From Candidatus Latescibacterota bacterium (GTDB taxonomy: Bacteria; Krumholzibacteriota; Krumholzibacteriia; WVZY01), in assembly GCA_011772205.1 (NCBI GenBank), contig WVZY01000031.1:111545-175544 (forward strand): 64,000 bases of DNA, written 5' to 3'. The translations under genes were made by a program, and so were the position numbers. Of this stretch, positions 18,297 through 27,479 are shown piece by piece; position 1 is the first letter of the stretch; each line of letters begins with the position of its first letter. The notes below the pieces were generated by a model. It was not told where the DNA came from. It searched no databases and worked only from the letters and a program-made list of their open reading frames with translations.

Positions 18297-19394
18297 TTGA
18301 GAGTACAGCATCTCCTGGCCGTTTTGCTATTCACTGCTCCCCTCGTTTTCGGCTCCCTGGCAGGAGTTCTCAGTGCGAATGAACAGAAGGCAAAACCTTC
18401 CCAGCCCGAAATGATCCCTGGGACGCTCCGATATAGTGGCGAAACGCATCTCATCAATATTCGCCAGCTCAGCTTTGGCGGGGAGAATGCCGAAGCATAC
18501 TTCAATGCGGAAGGCACGAAGCTGATCTTTCAATCGACTCGCGACACATTTCTCTGTGATCAGATTTTCGAAATGACCATAACCGGCGAGAATGTCAAGC
18601 TTCTTAGCACCGGAGCGGGTCGTACGACATGCGCGTATTATTTCCCGAACGAACCGAAAATACTATACTCCTCCACGCACCTGGCCAGCTCCACCTGCCC
18701 TCCTCCCCCGGACTTTTCTAAAGGCTACGTGTGGGCGTTATACAGCTCGTTCGATATTTTCAAAGCCGACCTCGACGGCAAAAACATTGTTCCTCTCACG
18801 ACCACCGATGGGTACGACGCAGAAGCGACCATCGCTCCAGACGGCTCCAAAATCGTCTTCACTTCCATGCGTGATGGCGACTTGGATCTCTATCTCATGA
18901 ATCCCGACGGAACCCATGTCGAGCGTATTTCAACCGAGCTCGGTTACGATGGCGGCGCTTTCTTCAGCTCCAATTCCAAAAAGATCGTATACCGTGCCTA
19001 TCACCCGAAGACAGAAAAAGAAAAGCAGCGCTATATGAAGCTTCTTTCGGACGGCGCTATCGAGCCCATGGCCCTCCAGATCTTCATTATGAACGCCGAT
19101 GGAAGCGGCAAACTCCAGGTCACCGACAACGGTGCCGCCAACTTCGCTCCATTTTTCCACCCCGACGGACAGCGCATTATTTTCGCATCTAATCTGGAAG
19201 ATCCAAGAGGGCACAATTTCGATCTGTATATGATCAACATTGACAGCACAAACCTGGAGCGGATTACTTATTGCCCGAGTTTCGACAGCTTCCCGATGTT
19301 CAGCCCCGATGGGAAAAAACTAGTCTTCGCCTCCAACCGGAACAACGAGAAACCTAGGGACACGAACATTTTCATCGCCGATTGGGTTCCATGA
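18297..19394 (+). CDS. Secreted TolB-like beta-propeller protein (PD40 repeats)
   Basis: A 365-residue exported protein. A signal peptide (LLAVLLFTAPLVFGSLAGVL) is followed by repeated PD40/TolB blades. The units read like IAPDGSKIVFTSMRDGDLDL, then FHPDGQRIIFASN and FSPDGKKLVFASNRN, separated by LYLMNPDGTHVERIS-like strands. Such propellers bind proteins or ligands in the periplasm. Translation probably starts at TTG (18297), with GGAAG upstream, because no ATG matches the signal peptide. The gene is longer than a Pal-partner TolB core in one aspect only: it lacks the TolB N-terminal domain. It lies 55 bases before the MmgE/PrpD gene and may share its transcript. Confidence 0.87.
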   Translation: MRVQHLLAVLLFTAPLVFGSLAGVLSANEQKAKPSQPEMIPGTLRYSGETHLINIRQLSFGGENAEAYFNAEGTKLIFQSTRDTFLCDQIFEMTITGENVKLLSTGAGRTTCAYYFPNEPKILYSSTHLASSTCPPPPDFSKGYVWALYSSFDIFKADLDGKNIVPLTTTDGYDAEATIAPDGSKIVFTSMRDGDLDLYLMNPDGTHVERISTELGYDGGAFFSSNSKKIVYRAYHPKTEKEKQRYMKLLSDGAIEPMALQIFIMNADGSGKLQVTDNGAANFAPFFHPDGQRIIFASNLEDPRGHNFDLYMINIDSTNLERITYCPSFDSFPMFSPDGKKLVFASNRNNEKPRDTNIFIADWVP

Positions 19395-19449
19395 TCAGCG
19401 AAAGGACCACACCTTTGCGGCCTTGAACCAAAGCAAAGGAGCGCGATGA

Positions 19450-20820
19450 GTGAGCACGATAACGGAGAGTCTCGCTGGCTTCGCAGCCGGCCTGAGATAT
19501 GATGACCTACCGGATGAGGCCATTGCAGCAGGTAAGCATTTTATCTTCGACACCTTGGGCTGTGCCTTGGGCGGTCTCAAGCAGGAAGACCCATCGATTT
19601 ACGCGCAGGTTCTCAAATTCCTAGGTGGAAATCCCCAAGCGACGATCCTCGGCACTGGCGAGAAAGCATCTCTTGTTCAGGCAACCCTGATGAACAGCCT
19701 CCTCGTGCGCGTCATGGAATATAACGACATCTACTGGAGTCAGGACCCTTCCCACCCGAGCGGCCTCATCCCTGTCGCCCTGGCCGTTGGAGAATATAAC
19801 GGCAAGAGCGGGCTGGACACTATGGTGGCCATCATCATTGCTTACGACATCGAGATGCGCCTGTGCGATTTCGCCAAGCCTGGAATTCGCGAAAGAGGTT
19901 GGCACCATGCAACGCTCACCCAACTCGCCTCCCCGTTCGTCGCCGGGAAGTTGCTGGATTTAACCCCGCTCCAGATGGTCAACGCTGCTGGCATTTCCGG
20001 TTCCTGCCACTGCAGCATGGGGGCCGTCACAGCAGGAAAACTCACAATGATGAAGAACACTGTGGACCCGCTTGCATCCGCGGCTGGAGTGGAGGCGGCC
20101 CTGCTCGCCAAAGAAGGTTACACGGGCCCCGAGCACGTAATAGACGGAAAGGAAGGCTTGATGCAAGTGCTCGGGGATTCGTGGGACGAAAACGCCGTCC
20201 TCGATGGCCTCGGGGAACGCTTCAAGATCGCCGAGTGCGGCATGAAAGCCTATCCGACTGAAGCACTTACTCATGCTCCGATCACTGCAACTCTCAGAAT
20301 CGTCAGGGAAAATAAGCTGAAACCAGAAGACATCAGGGCCGTGTGGGTTAAAACCATCGCGAGGGCGGCTGACATCCTATCCGATCCTACCAAGTACGAC
20401 CCGAAAAGCAAAGAGACAGCCGATCACAGCCTTCCATACTGCCTGGCGGCTGCCCTGGCTCGCGGAAAAGTGACGCCAGAAGAGTTTACCGAAGAAAACA
20501 TCAATGCTTCTGACATTCGGCGGTTCCTTCCGATGATCCGCGTAGAGGCGGATGATTCGTACGAAGCGCTTTTTCCCATCAAACAACCGACCCTCGTGGC
20601 CATCGAGACTGTCTCCGGCGAGCGATTCGAGGCCTACGTCGAATACCCCAAGGGCCACCCCAGAATGCCGATGGAAAAGGAGGAGCTGCTGCAAAAATTC
20701 TCCGTGCTCGCTTCCCCGGAGATGTCCGAACAGCGAATTGGCTCAATTTATGACCTCGTCCAGCGCTTCGAAAATCTCGATTCCCTCATACCTCTTGTTG
20801 ACGCAATCCGCATCAAGTAA
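19450..20820 (+). CDS. MmgE/PrpD family protein (2-methylcitrate dehydratase or cis-aconitate decarboxylase type)
   Basis: A 456-residue enzyme of the MmgE/PrpD superfamily, whose members dehydrate 2-methylcitrate, decarboxylate cis-aconitate or isomerise imino-disuccinate. It begins at GTG (19450) after AAAGGAG. Typical blocks are FIFDTLGCALGG, then EYNDIYWSQDPSHPSGLIPV, which holds the family D-x-x-HP(S) region, then GISGSCHCSMGAV, and the C-terminal domain beginning near MKAYPTEALTHAPI. No prpB or prpC is nearby, so the propionate pathway is not supported by context. It is followed 56 bases later by a radical SAM gene and then a PLP decarboxylase, which suggests a dedicated pathway. Confidence 0.88.
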   Translation: MSTITESLAGFAAGLRYDDLPDEAIAAGKHFIFDTLGCALGGLKQEDPSIYAQVLKFLGGNPQATILGTGEKASLVQATLMNSLLVRVMEYNDIYWSQDPSHPSGLIPVALAVGEYNGKSGLDTMVAIIIAYDIEMRLCDFAKPGIRERGWHHATLTQLASPFVAGKLLDLTPLQMVNAAGISGSCHCSMGAVTAGKLTMMKNTVDPLASAAGVEAALLAKEGYTGPEHVIDGKEGLMQVLGDSWDENAVLDGLGERFKIAECGMKAYPTEALTHAPITATLRIVRENKLKPEDIRAVWVKTIARAADILSDPTKYDPKSKETADHSLPYCLAAALARGKVTPEEFTEENINASDIRRFLPMIRVEADDSYEALFPIKQPTLVAIETVSGERFEAYVEYPKGHPRMPMEKEELLQKFSVLASPEMSEQRIGSIYDLVQRFENLDSLIPLVDAIRIK

Positions 20821-20876
20821 TAAGCTGGATGGAGGCCCGCTCGTTTCGCTACGTTAATCTCAAAGCGGAGGGTTGC

Positions 20877-22301
20877 ATGAAAAGAGACAAATCGATCCTG
20901 TTGGTGATGCCCTCTCGTCATGCCCGCGAGACACTCTGCGCACAAGAATTTGCCCGCTTTCAGCCTTTGGGGCTTGCTTATATAGCCGCTTCGACTCCCG
21001 GTCATTGGAATCTTGAAATCTTGGATGAATCTTTCGAAAACATCGGCGAGCTCGAGAGATTTGCAATTGTGGGCGTATCGATCGCTACTCGATCCGCGCT
21101 CCGTGCTTACCAGATCGCAGAAGAAGCGAAATCGCATGGTTGTTACACCGTCGCTGGAGGCATCCATGCCAGCATGAGAGTAGAAGAAACTCTCAGTTAC
21201 TTTGATACCGTGGTGTCGGGCGAGGGGGAGGAATCCTGGCAGCGGTTCCTAAAGGATTATGAGGCTGGAGCACCGAAACGCTTATACGAAGCATCCGAAC
21301 ACCAGAGCATGGATGAGATATTCGCTCCGAGGCGCTCGTCTATGAGCGATTTCTACCAGGTCGGCTCCATCCAGACTTCCAGGGGATGCCCGTTCAACTG
21401 CTCCTTTTGCTCTGTAACCGTTTTTAGTGGAAGGAGATACAGATACCGAAGCCCCGATCTCGTCCTCGAGGAGCTTTTATCCATCCCGCAGAAATATCTA
21501 TTCTTCGTCGATGATAATCTGGTCGGATGCAGCGAGCGTTCGATCGATCGGGCGAAAAAAATATTCAAGGGAATGATCGAACGAAAACTCGGCAAGAAAT
21601 ACATAGCACAGGTGACCATCAATTTTGGCTTCGACGATGAACTGATCGAGCTTGCCTCGGAAAGTGGCTGCGGGGCCGTGTTCATAGGCATCGAATCGAT
21701 AGACGAGAACATTTTGAAATCAATGAATAAGATGATCAACGTGAAGACAGGAGTATCCCGCTATCGCGGTTTGTTCAGACGAATTCAAGAAAAAGGTATC
21801 GCGGTGGTCGGGACGATGGCCTTGGGGAGTGACGGAGAATCCCCCACAATATTTGAAGACACAGCGCGATTCATCGACAGCAGCGGCATGGACGCCGTCC
21901 AGCTCACCATTGCAACGCCGCTGCCGGGGACGAGGCTGTTCGAGCAGTTAACGATGGAAGGGCGTATTGTCTTTAACAACTATCCAGAAGATTGGATTCA
22001 CTACAGCTTGGGAAGCCTTGTCTTCAAACCGAGAGATAAAAATCCCGCAGACATCGCGGCCGGTTGGAAGCGGCTAGTTGATAGTGCCTACTCGAAGCCA
22101 AAATTATTAAAGAGAGATATTCAGACCTTCATCCGCACCAAGAAGTTCTCATCCGTATACTTGAGTCACAGGCTGAATAAAGCGTATAGGGAAGCTTATC
22201 TCGGTTCCAGTTTCTATAAACATCCTTCTCTCGATGCCTTCGCGCGGCAATCGGAACCATCATCGAAGACGCCTGATAGCATCGGAGCTCTTGCTGAGTA
22301 G
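20877..22301 (+). CDS. B12-binding-domain radical SAM protein
   Basis: A 474-residue protein. The start at 20877 has GGAGG close upstream; the frame is open to 20829 without support. Residues 1-140 form a cobalamin-binding-like Rossmann domain (SILLVMPSR, RFQPLGLAYIAAS, VGVSIATRSA, VAGGIHAS, VVSGEGEE). The radical SAM core has C171-P-F-N-C175-S-F-C178, the ligands of the [4Fe-4S] cluster, then YLFFVDDNLVG, and GIESIDENILKSMNK near the barrel end. The C-terminal domain of about 110 residues resembles that of uncharacterised members. Canonical DxHxxG for cobalamin is not obvious, so the domain may bind substrate without B12. It is cotranscribed with the decarboxylase six bases downstream. Confidence 0.9.
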   Translation: MKRDKSILLVMPSRHARETLCAQEFARFQPLGLAYIAASTPGHWNLEILDESFENIGELERFAIVGVSIATRSALRAYQIAEEAKSHGCYTVAGGIHASMRVEETLSYFDTVVSGEGEESWQRFLKDYEAGAPKRLYEASEHQSMDEIFAPRRSSMSDFYQVGSIQTSRGCPFNCSFCSVTVFSGRRYRYRSPDLVLEELLSIPQKYLFFVDDNLVGCSERSIDRAKKIFKGMIERKLGKKYIAQVTINFGFDDELIELASESGCGAVFIGIESIDENILKSMNKMINVKTGVSRYRGLFRRIQEKGIAVVGTMALGSDGESPTIFEDTARFIDSSGMDAVQLTIATPLPGTRLFEQLTMEGRIVFNNYPEDWIHYSLGSLVFKPRDKNPADIAAGWKRLVDSAYSKPKLLKRDIQTFIRTKKFSSVYLSHRLNKAYREAYLGSSFYKHPSLDAFARQSEPSSKTPDSIGALAE

Positions 22302-22307
22302 GGAAAA

Positions 22308-23807
22308 ATGCGAGGGACGGAGTGGAAGCACAGTAAAGAGGAAGACGAATCATTCCGCCGAGCAATTGATCAGGCTACGCAATGGATTGTTCGATACTTC
22401 AATCAGCCCGAAGCTTATCCGGTTCTCTCTAGAGTTAAACCCGGGGACATCCGCGACGCATTTCCAAACACCCCCCCCGAAGAGGGTAGGAACTATGACG
22501 AACTTCTCGAAGATTTTCGCACTAAAATCCTTCCTGGAATCACCCATTGGAATCACCCGTCTTTCTTCGCTTATTTCGCCATAACGGGATCGTATCCGGG
22601 CATCCTCGGAGAGCTCCTCAGTGCCGCCTTGAACATAAATGGCATGCTGTGGCGAACCTCACCAGCTTTGACCGAAATCGAAGATCTGTCACTCGATTAC
22701 CTTAGAAACATGCTGGGAATCGACGAGCAGTTTTTCGGCTTGATTCTCGATACGGCTTCCACGTCGAGCCTGATCGCGATGGCCGCCGCGCGCGAATCGA
22801 TTAGCGAACTCCAAATCAGAGAAAAAGGTCTTGCTGGGAGAACCGATGTTCCACGTTTGAGAGTCTACTGCTCACAGGAAGCGCATTCCTCGATCGACAA
22901 AGCCGCCATTGTCCTCGGCGTGGGCAGCGAGAACGTCAAAAAGATAGGAGTCGACTCGGAATACCGGATGGATCCCTCGGCACTGGAACGGCTGATCGAA
23001 GAGGATGTTAGAAAAGGCTACAAACCATTCTGCGTCGTTGCCACCGTCGGCACTACCTCCACCACCAGCGTTGATCCAGTTGCGGAAATAGCGGAGATCT
23101 GCATGAAACACGACCTGTGGCTTCACGTTGACGCGGCTTATGCGGGCGTTGCGGCAATACTACCCGAAAAGAAGGACACGCTCGCAGGTTGCCAGTTAGC
23201 CGATTCTTTTGTCGTAAATCCTCACAAATGGCTGTTCACTCCAATTGACTTGAGCGCATTCTACTGCAAGAGACGCTCGATACTGAGAAATGCGTTTTCG
23301 CTGGTGCCCGAGTACCTGCGTGATGCGGAAGGCCCAGATGTGACGAATTTGATGGATTACGGGTTCCAACTGGGGAGGCGATTCCGGGCTCTCAAACTGT
23401 GGATGGTGATAAACTATTACGGAAGACAAGGATTGGAAAACCACATCCGCGAGCACATGCGTCTGGCGGATGTTTTCAAAGCTTGGGTCGAGCGGAACGA
23501 GTCGTTCGAGCTGATGGCTCCCGTTCCCTTCAGCACCGTCTGCTTCCGGTACCGCCCGATCACCGGGCTCCCCGAGGACATCCTCAACTCCGAAGAGAAC
23601 AGAGAAGCCGCTTTCGACAGAGCGAACGAGCGACTTCTCGAAGAGGTTAACAGGACCGGTAAAGCATTCTTATCGCATACGAAGCTGCACGGCAAATTCA
23701 CTCTTCGCTGTGCGATCGGCAATATCCGGACGCGCGAATCCGACATCAACAACCTTTGCCTTCTCCTTCAAGAAAAGGCAGAAGCCGTACTCGCGCGCTT
23801 TTCTTAG
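22308..23807 (+). CDS. PLP-dependent decarboxylase, group II (aromatic-L-amino-acid decarboxylase type)
   Basis: A 499-residue fold-type I PLP enzyme. It has the N-terminal three-helix region of DOPA/tryptophan decarboxylases (PSFFAYFAITGSYPGILGEL), the cofactor contact HVDAAYAG, and the Schiff-base lysine K307 in NPHKWL. Tail blocks RFRALKLWMVINYYGRQGLE and MAPVPFSTVCFRY match the aromatic decarboxylase subgroup rather than glutamate decarboxylases. The likely reaction is conversion of tryptophan, tyrosine or phenylalanine (or related acids) to an amine. It starts six bases after the radical SAM stop, so the pair is translationally linked. The amine could be substrate or product of the radical SAM step; this is inferred. 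Confidence 0.93.
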   Translation: MRGTEWKHSKEEDESFRRAIDQATQWIVRYFNQPEAYPVLSRVKPGDIRDAFPNTPPEEGRNYDELLEDFRTKILPGITHWNHPSFFAYFAITGSYPGILGELLSAALNINGMLWRTSPALTEIEDLSLDYLRNMLGIDEQFFGLILDTASTSSLIAMAAARESISELQIREKGLAGRTDVPRLRVYCSQEAHSSIDKAAIVLGVGSENVKKIGVDSEYRMDPSALERLIEEDVRKGYKPFCVVATVGTTSTTSVDPVAEIAEICMKHDLWLHVDAAYAGVAAILPEKKDTLAGCQLADSFVVNPHKWLFTPIDLSAFYCKRRSILRNAFSLVPEYLRDAEGPDVTNLMDYGFQLGRRFRALKLWMVINYYGRQGLENHIREHMRLADVFKAWVERNESFELMAPVPFSTVCFRYRPITGLPEDILNSEENREAAFDRANERLLEEVNRTGKAFLSHTKLHGKFTLRCAIGNIRTRESDINNLCLLLQEKAEAVLARFS

Positions 23808-23873
23808 TATCGGACTCCCACACGCTCTTAAGCTGCTTCCGTGGAAGCCACGTACTGCGTGCGACCTAGCTTC

Positions 23874-24254
23874 CTATTTATACGCAGATTTGTCCGGCCA
23901 TCGAGTGCCGGGCACTTCGCTTGCGTAGAAATCAAGCTCCCTGATCTTCCCCGGAGGCTCGGCTAGCTGCTTCACGAGCGCATCCACAGCTTCCCCAGCC
24001 GCTCCTCCCTTTCCGCCTGTCTCTTTAATGTCGAACACGACATCCGGCAATGCTTTTCTGCATAACGGGGGCAGACAGAATCTTGGCCAGCCCCCTTTAA
24101 GCGTTTCAATAATATCGTCGCTCACTTCTATAGGATAGTCCTTGCCCCTTGGAAGCTCTTGCATGAGAGCACCGAGAATATCGCTAAAATACCTGTAAGA
24201 GTTCTCGAGGCCTCGGATAATATCCCAGAGTTCTTCGACAGTTATCTTCGCCAT
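23874..24254 (-). CDS. Small hypothetical protein
   Basis: A 126-residue soluble protein that I do not recognise. Its ATG follows an excellent AAGGAGGAAGTC site, so translation is likely real. The N-terminus is helical (EELWDIIRGLENSYRYFSDILG). The middle has the block GGWPRFCLPPLCRKALPDVV with two cysteines, and then a glycine-rich turn KETGGKGGAAGEAVDALVKQ. No signal peptide or membrane helix is present. It is on the same strand as the large kinase and lies just downstream of it (76 bases), so it could be cotranscribed with that gene. It converges with the decarboxylase gene. Confidence 0.7.
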   Translation of the reverse strand: MAKITVEELWDIIRGLENSYRYFSDILGALMQELPRGKDYPIEVSDDIIETLKGGWPRFCLPPLCRKALPDVVFDIKETGGKGGAAGEAVDALVKQLAEPPGKIRELDFYASEVPGTRWPDKSAYK

Positions 24255-24330
24255 GACTTCCTCCTTCGGATTCGAGGGCGGCTAATTATATCTTTTGAAA
24301 GCCGCCTTGGTTATGAAAAGCCGTTTCCGT

Positions 24331-27102
24331 TTACCTGAGGGCGGAACAGATCTCGAGGAGCTCGTCGAGCTCTTTTCGCTTCATATAATCCGGGTCTGCA
24401 TACTCCCACAAGCGGTCCAAATTCAGGAGAGTCGATCGGGCCTTATCATACTCCCCCTCGAGAACATACGCACGCCCCAGATGAAAAAGCGCATCAGGGA
24501 GCTGCGGATTCAGCTGCAGAACGCGCTCGAAAGCCGCCACAGCCCTAGTTATCTCACGTGCCTCTAGAAGCGCCAGCCCGAGAGAGGATCGAAAAAATGC
24601 CTCATCCGTGCGACTGGAATATCTCAATGCGTTTTCATACATTTTGATTGCGAGCGATGGATTTTTTCCGGCAAGAGCCGTTCTCCCTTTGAGGTGATAG
24701 TAGAACCTCTTATGCGCCAAGGCCTCGGGTTTCGTGGTATCTTCAAATGCATCTGCATGGAGTGACTTGATTTCTTGAGCGTATCGGTTCGCACCTATCA
24801 GATCGCCGTTCCCCGCGGCTAGCAACCCAGCAAGCCAAAAGTTATACGTTCCTCTCTCATTCTGAAGCGCATGGTTGATCCATTCTATTCCCTTTTGATA
24901 GTCACCTTTTTTGTAAGAGAGGTAAGCGAGATACGAATACGCCCTCCCGGGCGCAAGAAATCTGTCCGGCACCTCTAGAAGCTGATTGAAGACGTCTCCC
25001 GCTGATTTCATCTTGCCAAGGTGGATCAGCAGAAAGCCGCGGTAAGTCAAATCGGCCCCCGCTCCAAGTTCCGCAAGCGTATCACAGAGAGCGAGCGCCT
25101 TTTTATACTCCCCCTGATTTTCAGAGAACGCGATTAACGCCCGCAGTGGTCCTTCTTCTTCAGGCATGCGGCGACGCCATTGTTCGAGAATGCTCCTCGC
25201 TTTATCGATGCGCCCGATCTCCACATACGCCATCCACCACGCTGCGTAGTAAGCGAAATCGAAGGGGTTGATTGTCCGGAGCACAGCAAACTCCGCCACG
25301 GCTTCGTGAAATTTGCGGGTGTTTATGTATAAATAGGCAAGCGCGATGCGCGCAGACACCTCTTCGGGAAACTCGGAGAGGATTTCTTCATACTTGGCGA
25401 TAGCTTCGTCGATGGCGCCACTGAAGACGAGATAGTCTGCTTCAATGATTTCTTTTATGGGAGAAGGAGAAGCATGGCGGTGTTGCATGGCCAATAAAAA
25501 ATATTTTTCTTGGTCGCTCCAACCGGCTGAATGTCTTGCCAGGTATAGATACGCGACTGCAAATTGGGAATCAATTTCGACGGCCCGCTTGAAGTTGTCC
25601 ACAGCCGCAGGATGATTGCCGACTTCGTAATACTCCATCGCGATCTGGTAGTACTTCAGCGCTTTCAAAGAATCTGTCAGGGCGCGAGCAGGCTCGACAC
25701 CCGCTCCGGCCCCCCCTTTCCAATTAGCTCCTAGAGCTTCCCCAACCTGCGCGGCGAAATGATCTATAGCCAGCGGTAGTTCCTTCCCGAGATCATTGAT
25801 CTCCTCGCTCCAATTCCGAACAACAGCTCCCTCTTCCAGATCGCTGAGCTCACAATTGATATAGAGTGTGCCGTTGCTTTTCGTATAACCGCCCGTGACA
25901 AGATATTGCGCGCCGATTTCACGGGCAGCACCGAACGCATTTGAAGGAGAAAAGGCCGCAGCTTTTGACATCAGCATTTCGGTGACCGAAGCAACCGTTT
26001 GCCTGCTCACAATTTTGTACTGTTCGAGTCTCCCCAATGAAGAAATGAGGCCATCCATTATAGCGCCCGAAAGCCAGTTGAGGTCCTCTTGCCCCCCAGT
26101 GTTCTCCCACCTCATGACCATGATGCGCGGGGCCCCTTCGTAAATTCCTGCATCCCGGTCCAATCGATCAACCACCAGGATGAGCAAGGCAAGAAGAATC
26201 ACAATTCCCGTCCATAGCGCCGGGCGCCGGGCTACTGATTTTCGGGCGATGAGCCGCTCCCTGGAGCTGATCCGCGTACGACGGATCTTTTCCCTGATTA
26301 CATTGAGATCATGAAGCATATCCGCAACATTCTGATACCGTTCAGCTGGGTCTTTTTCGAGCGCCTTCGAAACGACTTGCTCGGCGCCCTCCGGAAGATC
26401 TGGGCAAAGCTCTCGCAGCGACGGAGCGCTCACGTTCATGATTTGATAAAAGAGCGCTACTTCCTCTTCATGATCGAACGGGAGCTTTCCGCACAACATC
26501 TCGTAAAGAAGAACACCCAGTGCATAGACGTCCGTTCGCTCATCTACTTTTTCTCCCCGCACCTGTTCAGGAGCCATATAGGGAAGGGTTCCTATGATTT
26601 TTCCTTTCTCGGTGAGCGTTGACCTGTCAACGAGATGCGCCACACCGAAATCCAGGACTTTGCACGTCCCTGTAGGAGCCAGCATGACGTTTTCAGGCTT
26701 GATGTCTCTGTGAATGATGCCGACGTCATGCGCGGCCTTTAGACCCTCGCCGACTTCGCAGGCAATTCGAAACGCATCCGAGTAATCGATTTTTCTCTCG
26801 ATCATCCAACTTCTCAGAGTCGATCCCTTAACGTACTGCATAACGATGAAGTTGGCGCTGCCCTCTTGTACTACCTCATAGAGGGTGACGACGTTCTGAT
26901 GGTCGATCTCGGAAATAATCTGCGCTTCGCGAAGAAAACGCTGGGTGGCGAGATGGGGATCTCCTGTCTGGGGGGATTCGAGAACCTTTATCGCTACGAT
27001 CCGGTCCAGTGGTGTGAGATCCTGGGCTTTGTAGACCGTTCCCATTGGCCCTTTGCTGATAAGCTCGGTAATCTTGTAGTGGGAAATCTGCTTACCGATC
27101 AC
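24331..27102 (-). CDS. Transmembrane Ser/Thr protein kinase with TolB/FlgO-like and TPR domains
   Basis: A 923-residue receptor-like Hanks kinase. The cytoplasmic kinase domain (about 8-270) has K39 in VAIK, catalytic H131-R-D133-IKPEN, and DFG at 151-153, followed by GTLPYMAPEQ. The glycine loop reads ISKGPMGTVYKA, so the first Gly of GxGxxG is Ser. A single membrane helix lies at about 294-312. The outer part starts with a domain like the N-terminal domain of TolB/FlgO (about 325-460) and continues with some ten TPR units to the C-terminus (LKALKYYQIAMEYYEVGNHP, LNPQLPDALFHLGRAYVLEG). Translation starts at GTG (27102) after AAGGA. It probably senses an envelope signal and phosphorylates unknown targets. 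Confidence 0.92.
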   Translation of the reverse strand: MIGKQISHYKITELISKGPMGTVYKAQDLTPLDRIVAIKVLESPQTGDPHLATQRFLREAQIISEIDHQNVVTLYEVVQEGSANFIVMQYVKGSTLRSWMIERKIDYSDAFRIACEVGEGLKAAHDVGIIHRDIKPENVMLAPTGTCKVLDFGVAHLVDRSTLTEKGKIIGTLPYMAPEQVRGEKVDERTDVYALGVLLYEMLCGKLPFDHEEEVALFYQIMNVSAPSLRELCPDLPEGAEQVVSKALEKDPAERYQNVADMLHDLNVIREKIRRTRISSRERLIARKSVARRPALWTGIVILLALLILVVDRLDRDAGIYEGAPRIMVMRWENTGGQEDLNWLSGAIMDGLISSLGRLEQYKIVSRQTVASVTEMLMSKAAAFSPSNAFGAAREIGAQYLVTGGYTKSNGTLYINCELSDLEEGAVVRNWSEEINDLGKELPLAIDHFAAQVGEALGANWKGGAGAGVEPARALTDSLKALKYYQIAMEYYEVGNHPAAVDNFKRAVEIDSQFAVAYLYLARHSAGWSDQEKYFLLAMQHRHASPSPIKEIIEADYLVFSGAIDEAIAKYEEILSEFPEEVSARIALAYLYINTRKFHEAVAEFAVLRTINPFDFAYYAAWWMAYVEIGRIDKARSILEQWRRRMPEEEGPLRALIAFSENQGEYKKALALCDTLAELGAGADLTYRGFLLIHLGKMKSAGDVFNQLLEVPDRFLAPGRAYSYLAYLSYKKGDYQKGIEWINHALQNERGTYNFWLAGLLAAGNGDLIGANRYAQEIKSLHADAFEDTTKPEALAHKRFYYHLKGRTALAGKNPSLAIKMYENALRYSSRTDEAFFRSSLGLALLEAREITRAVAAFERVLQLNPQLPDALFHLGRAYVLEGEYDKARSTLLNLDRLWEYADPDYMKRKELDELLEICSALR

Positions 27103-27479
27103 CGGTCGATCCTTCGTGGAAACACGATGGCGGGACGTATCGCATCATGCGAAGCGCTTGACCCGCCTTCAGATAGGATCGCGCAGGCGCGCCTCTATAG
27201 GCGGGCATGGATCGCAGCAGGCATTTGAAATCATCTTGCCTCACTGCGGCGCTCCTTGTAACTATCTCACCCCAGCTATGATGATAAGAAGTGGATCTTC
27301 GAGGAGGGGTGATATCCATGATAGCTTTTTTTCGCGGCCAATGTCAACTTCTTGTCGGGCAAGCTTTTGGCACCTAGGCGGTTCAGCAGCTGGATGCATC
27401 TTGGCGCGCTGGGGCACCATGGAAAGCCCGACATTCACCGTCTCTGGCAAAGAAGATGAGGAGGAGCGCTCGAAATCCA
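27103..27479. other. Gap between kinase start and odhA end, no gene recognised
   Basis: Both flanking genes are on the minus strand. Open frames run through this region on the plus strand and continue antisense into odhA, which marks them as composition effects. The promoter for the kinase gene should lie in the part near 27103. No terminator for odhA was convincing. Confidence 0.45.

Noticed and set aside
24277..24306. Inverted repeat GGCGGCT/AGCCGCC between the kinase gene and the small hypothetical gene
   Set aside because: The loop is 16 bases and there is no T-run on the minus strand, so it is not supported as a terminator.
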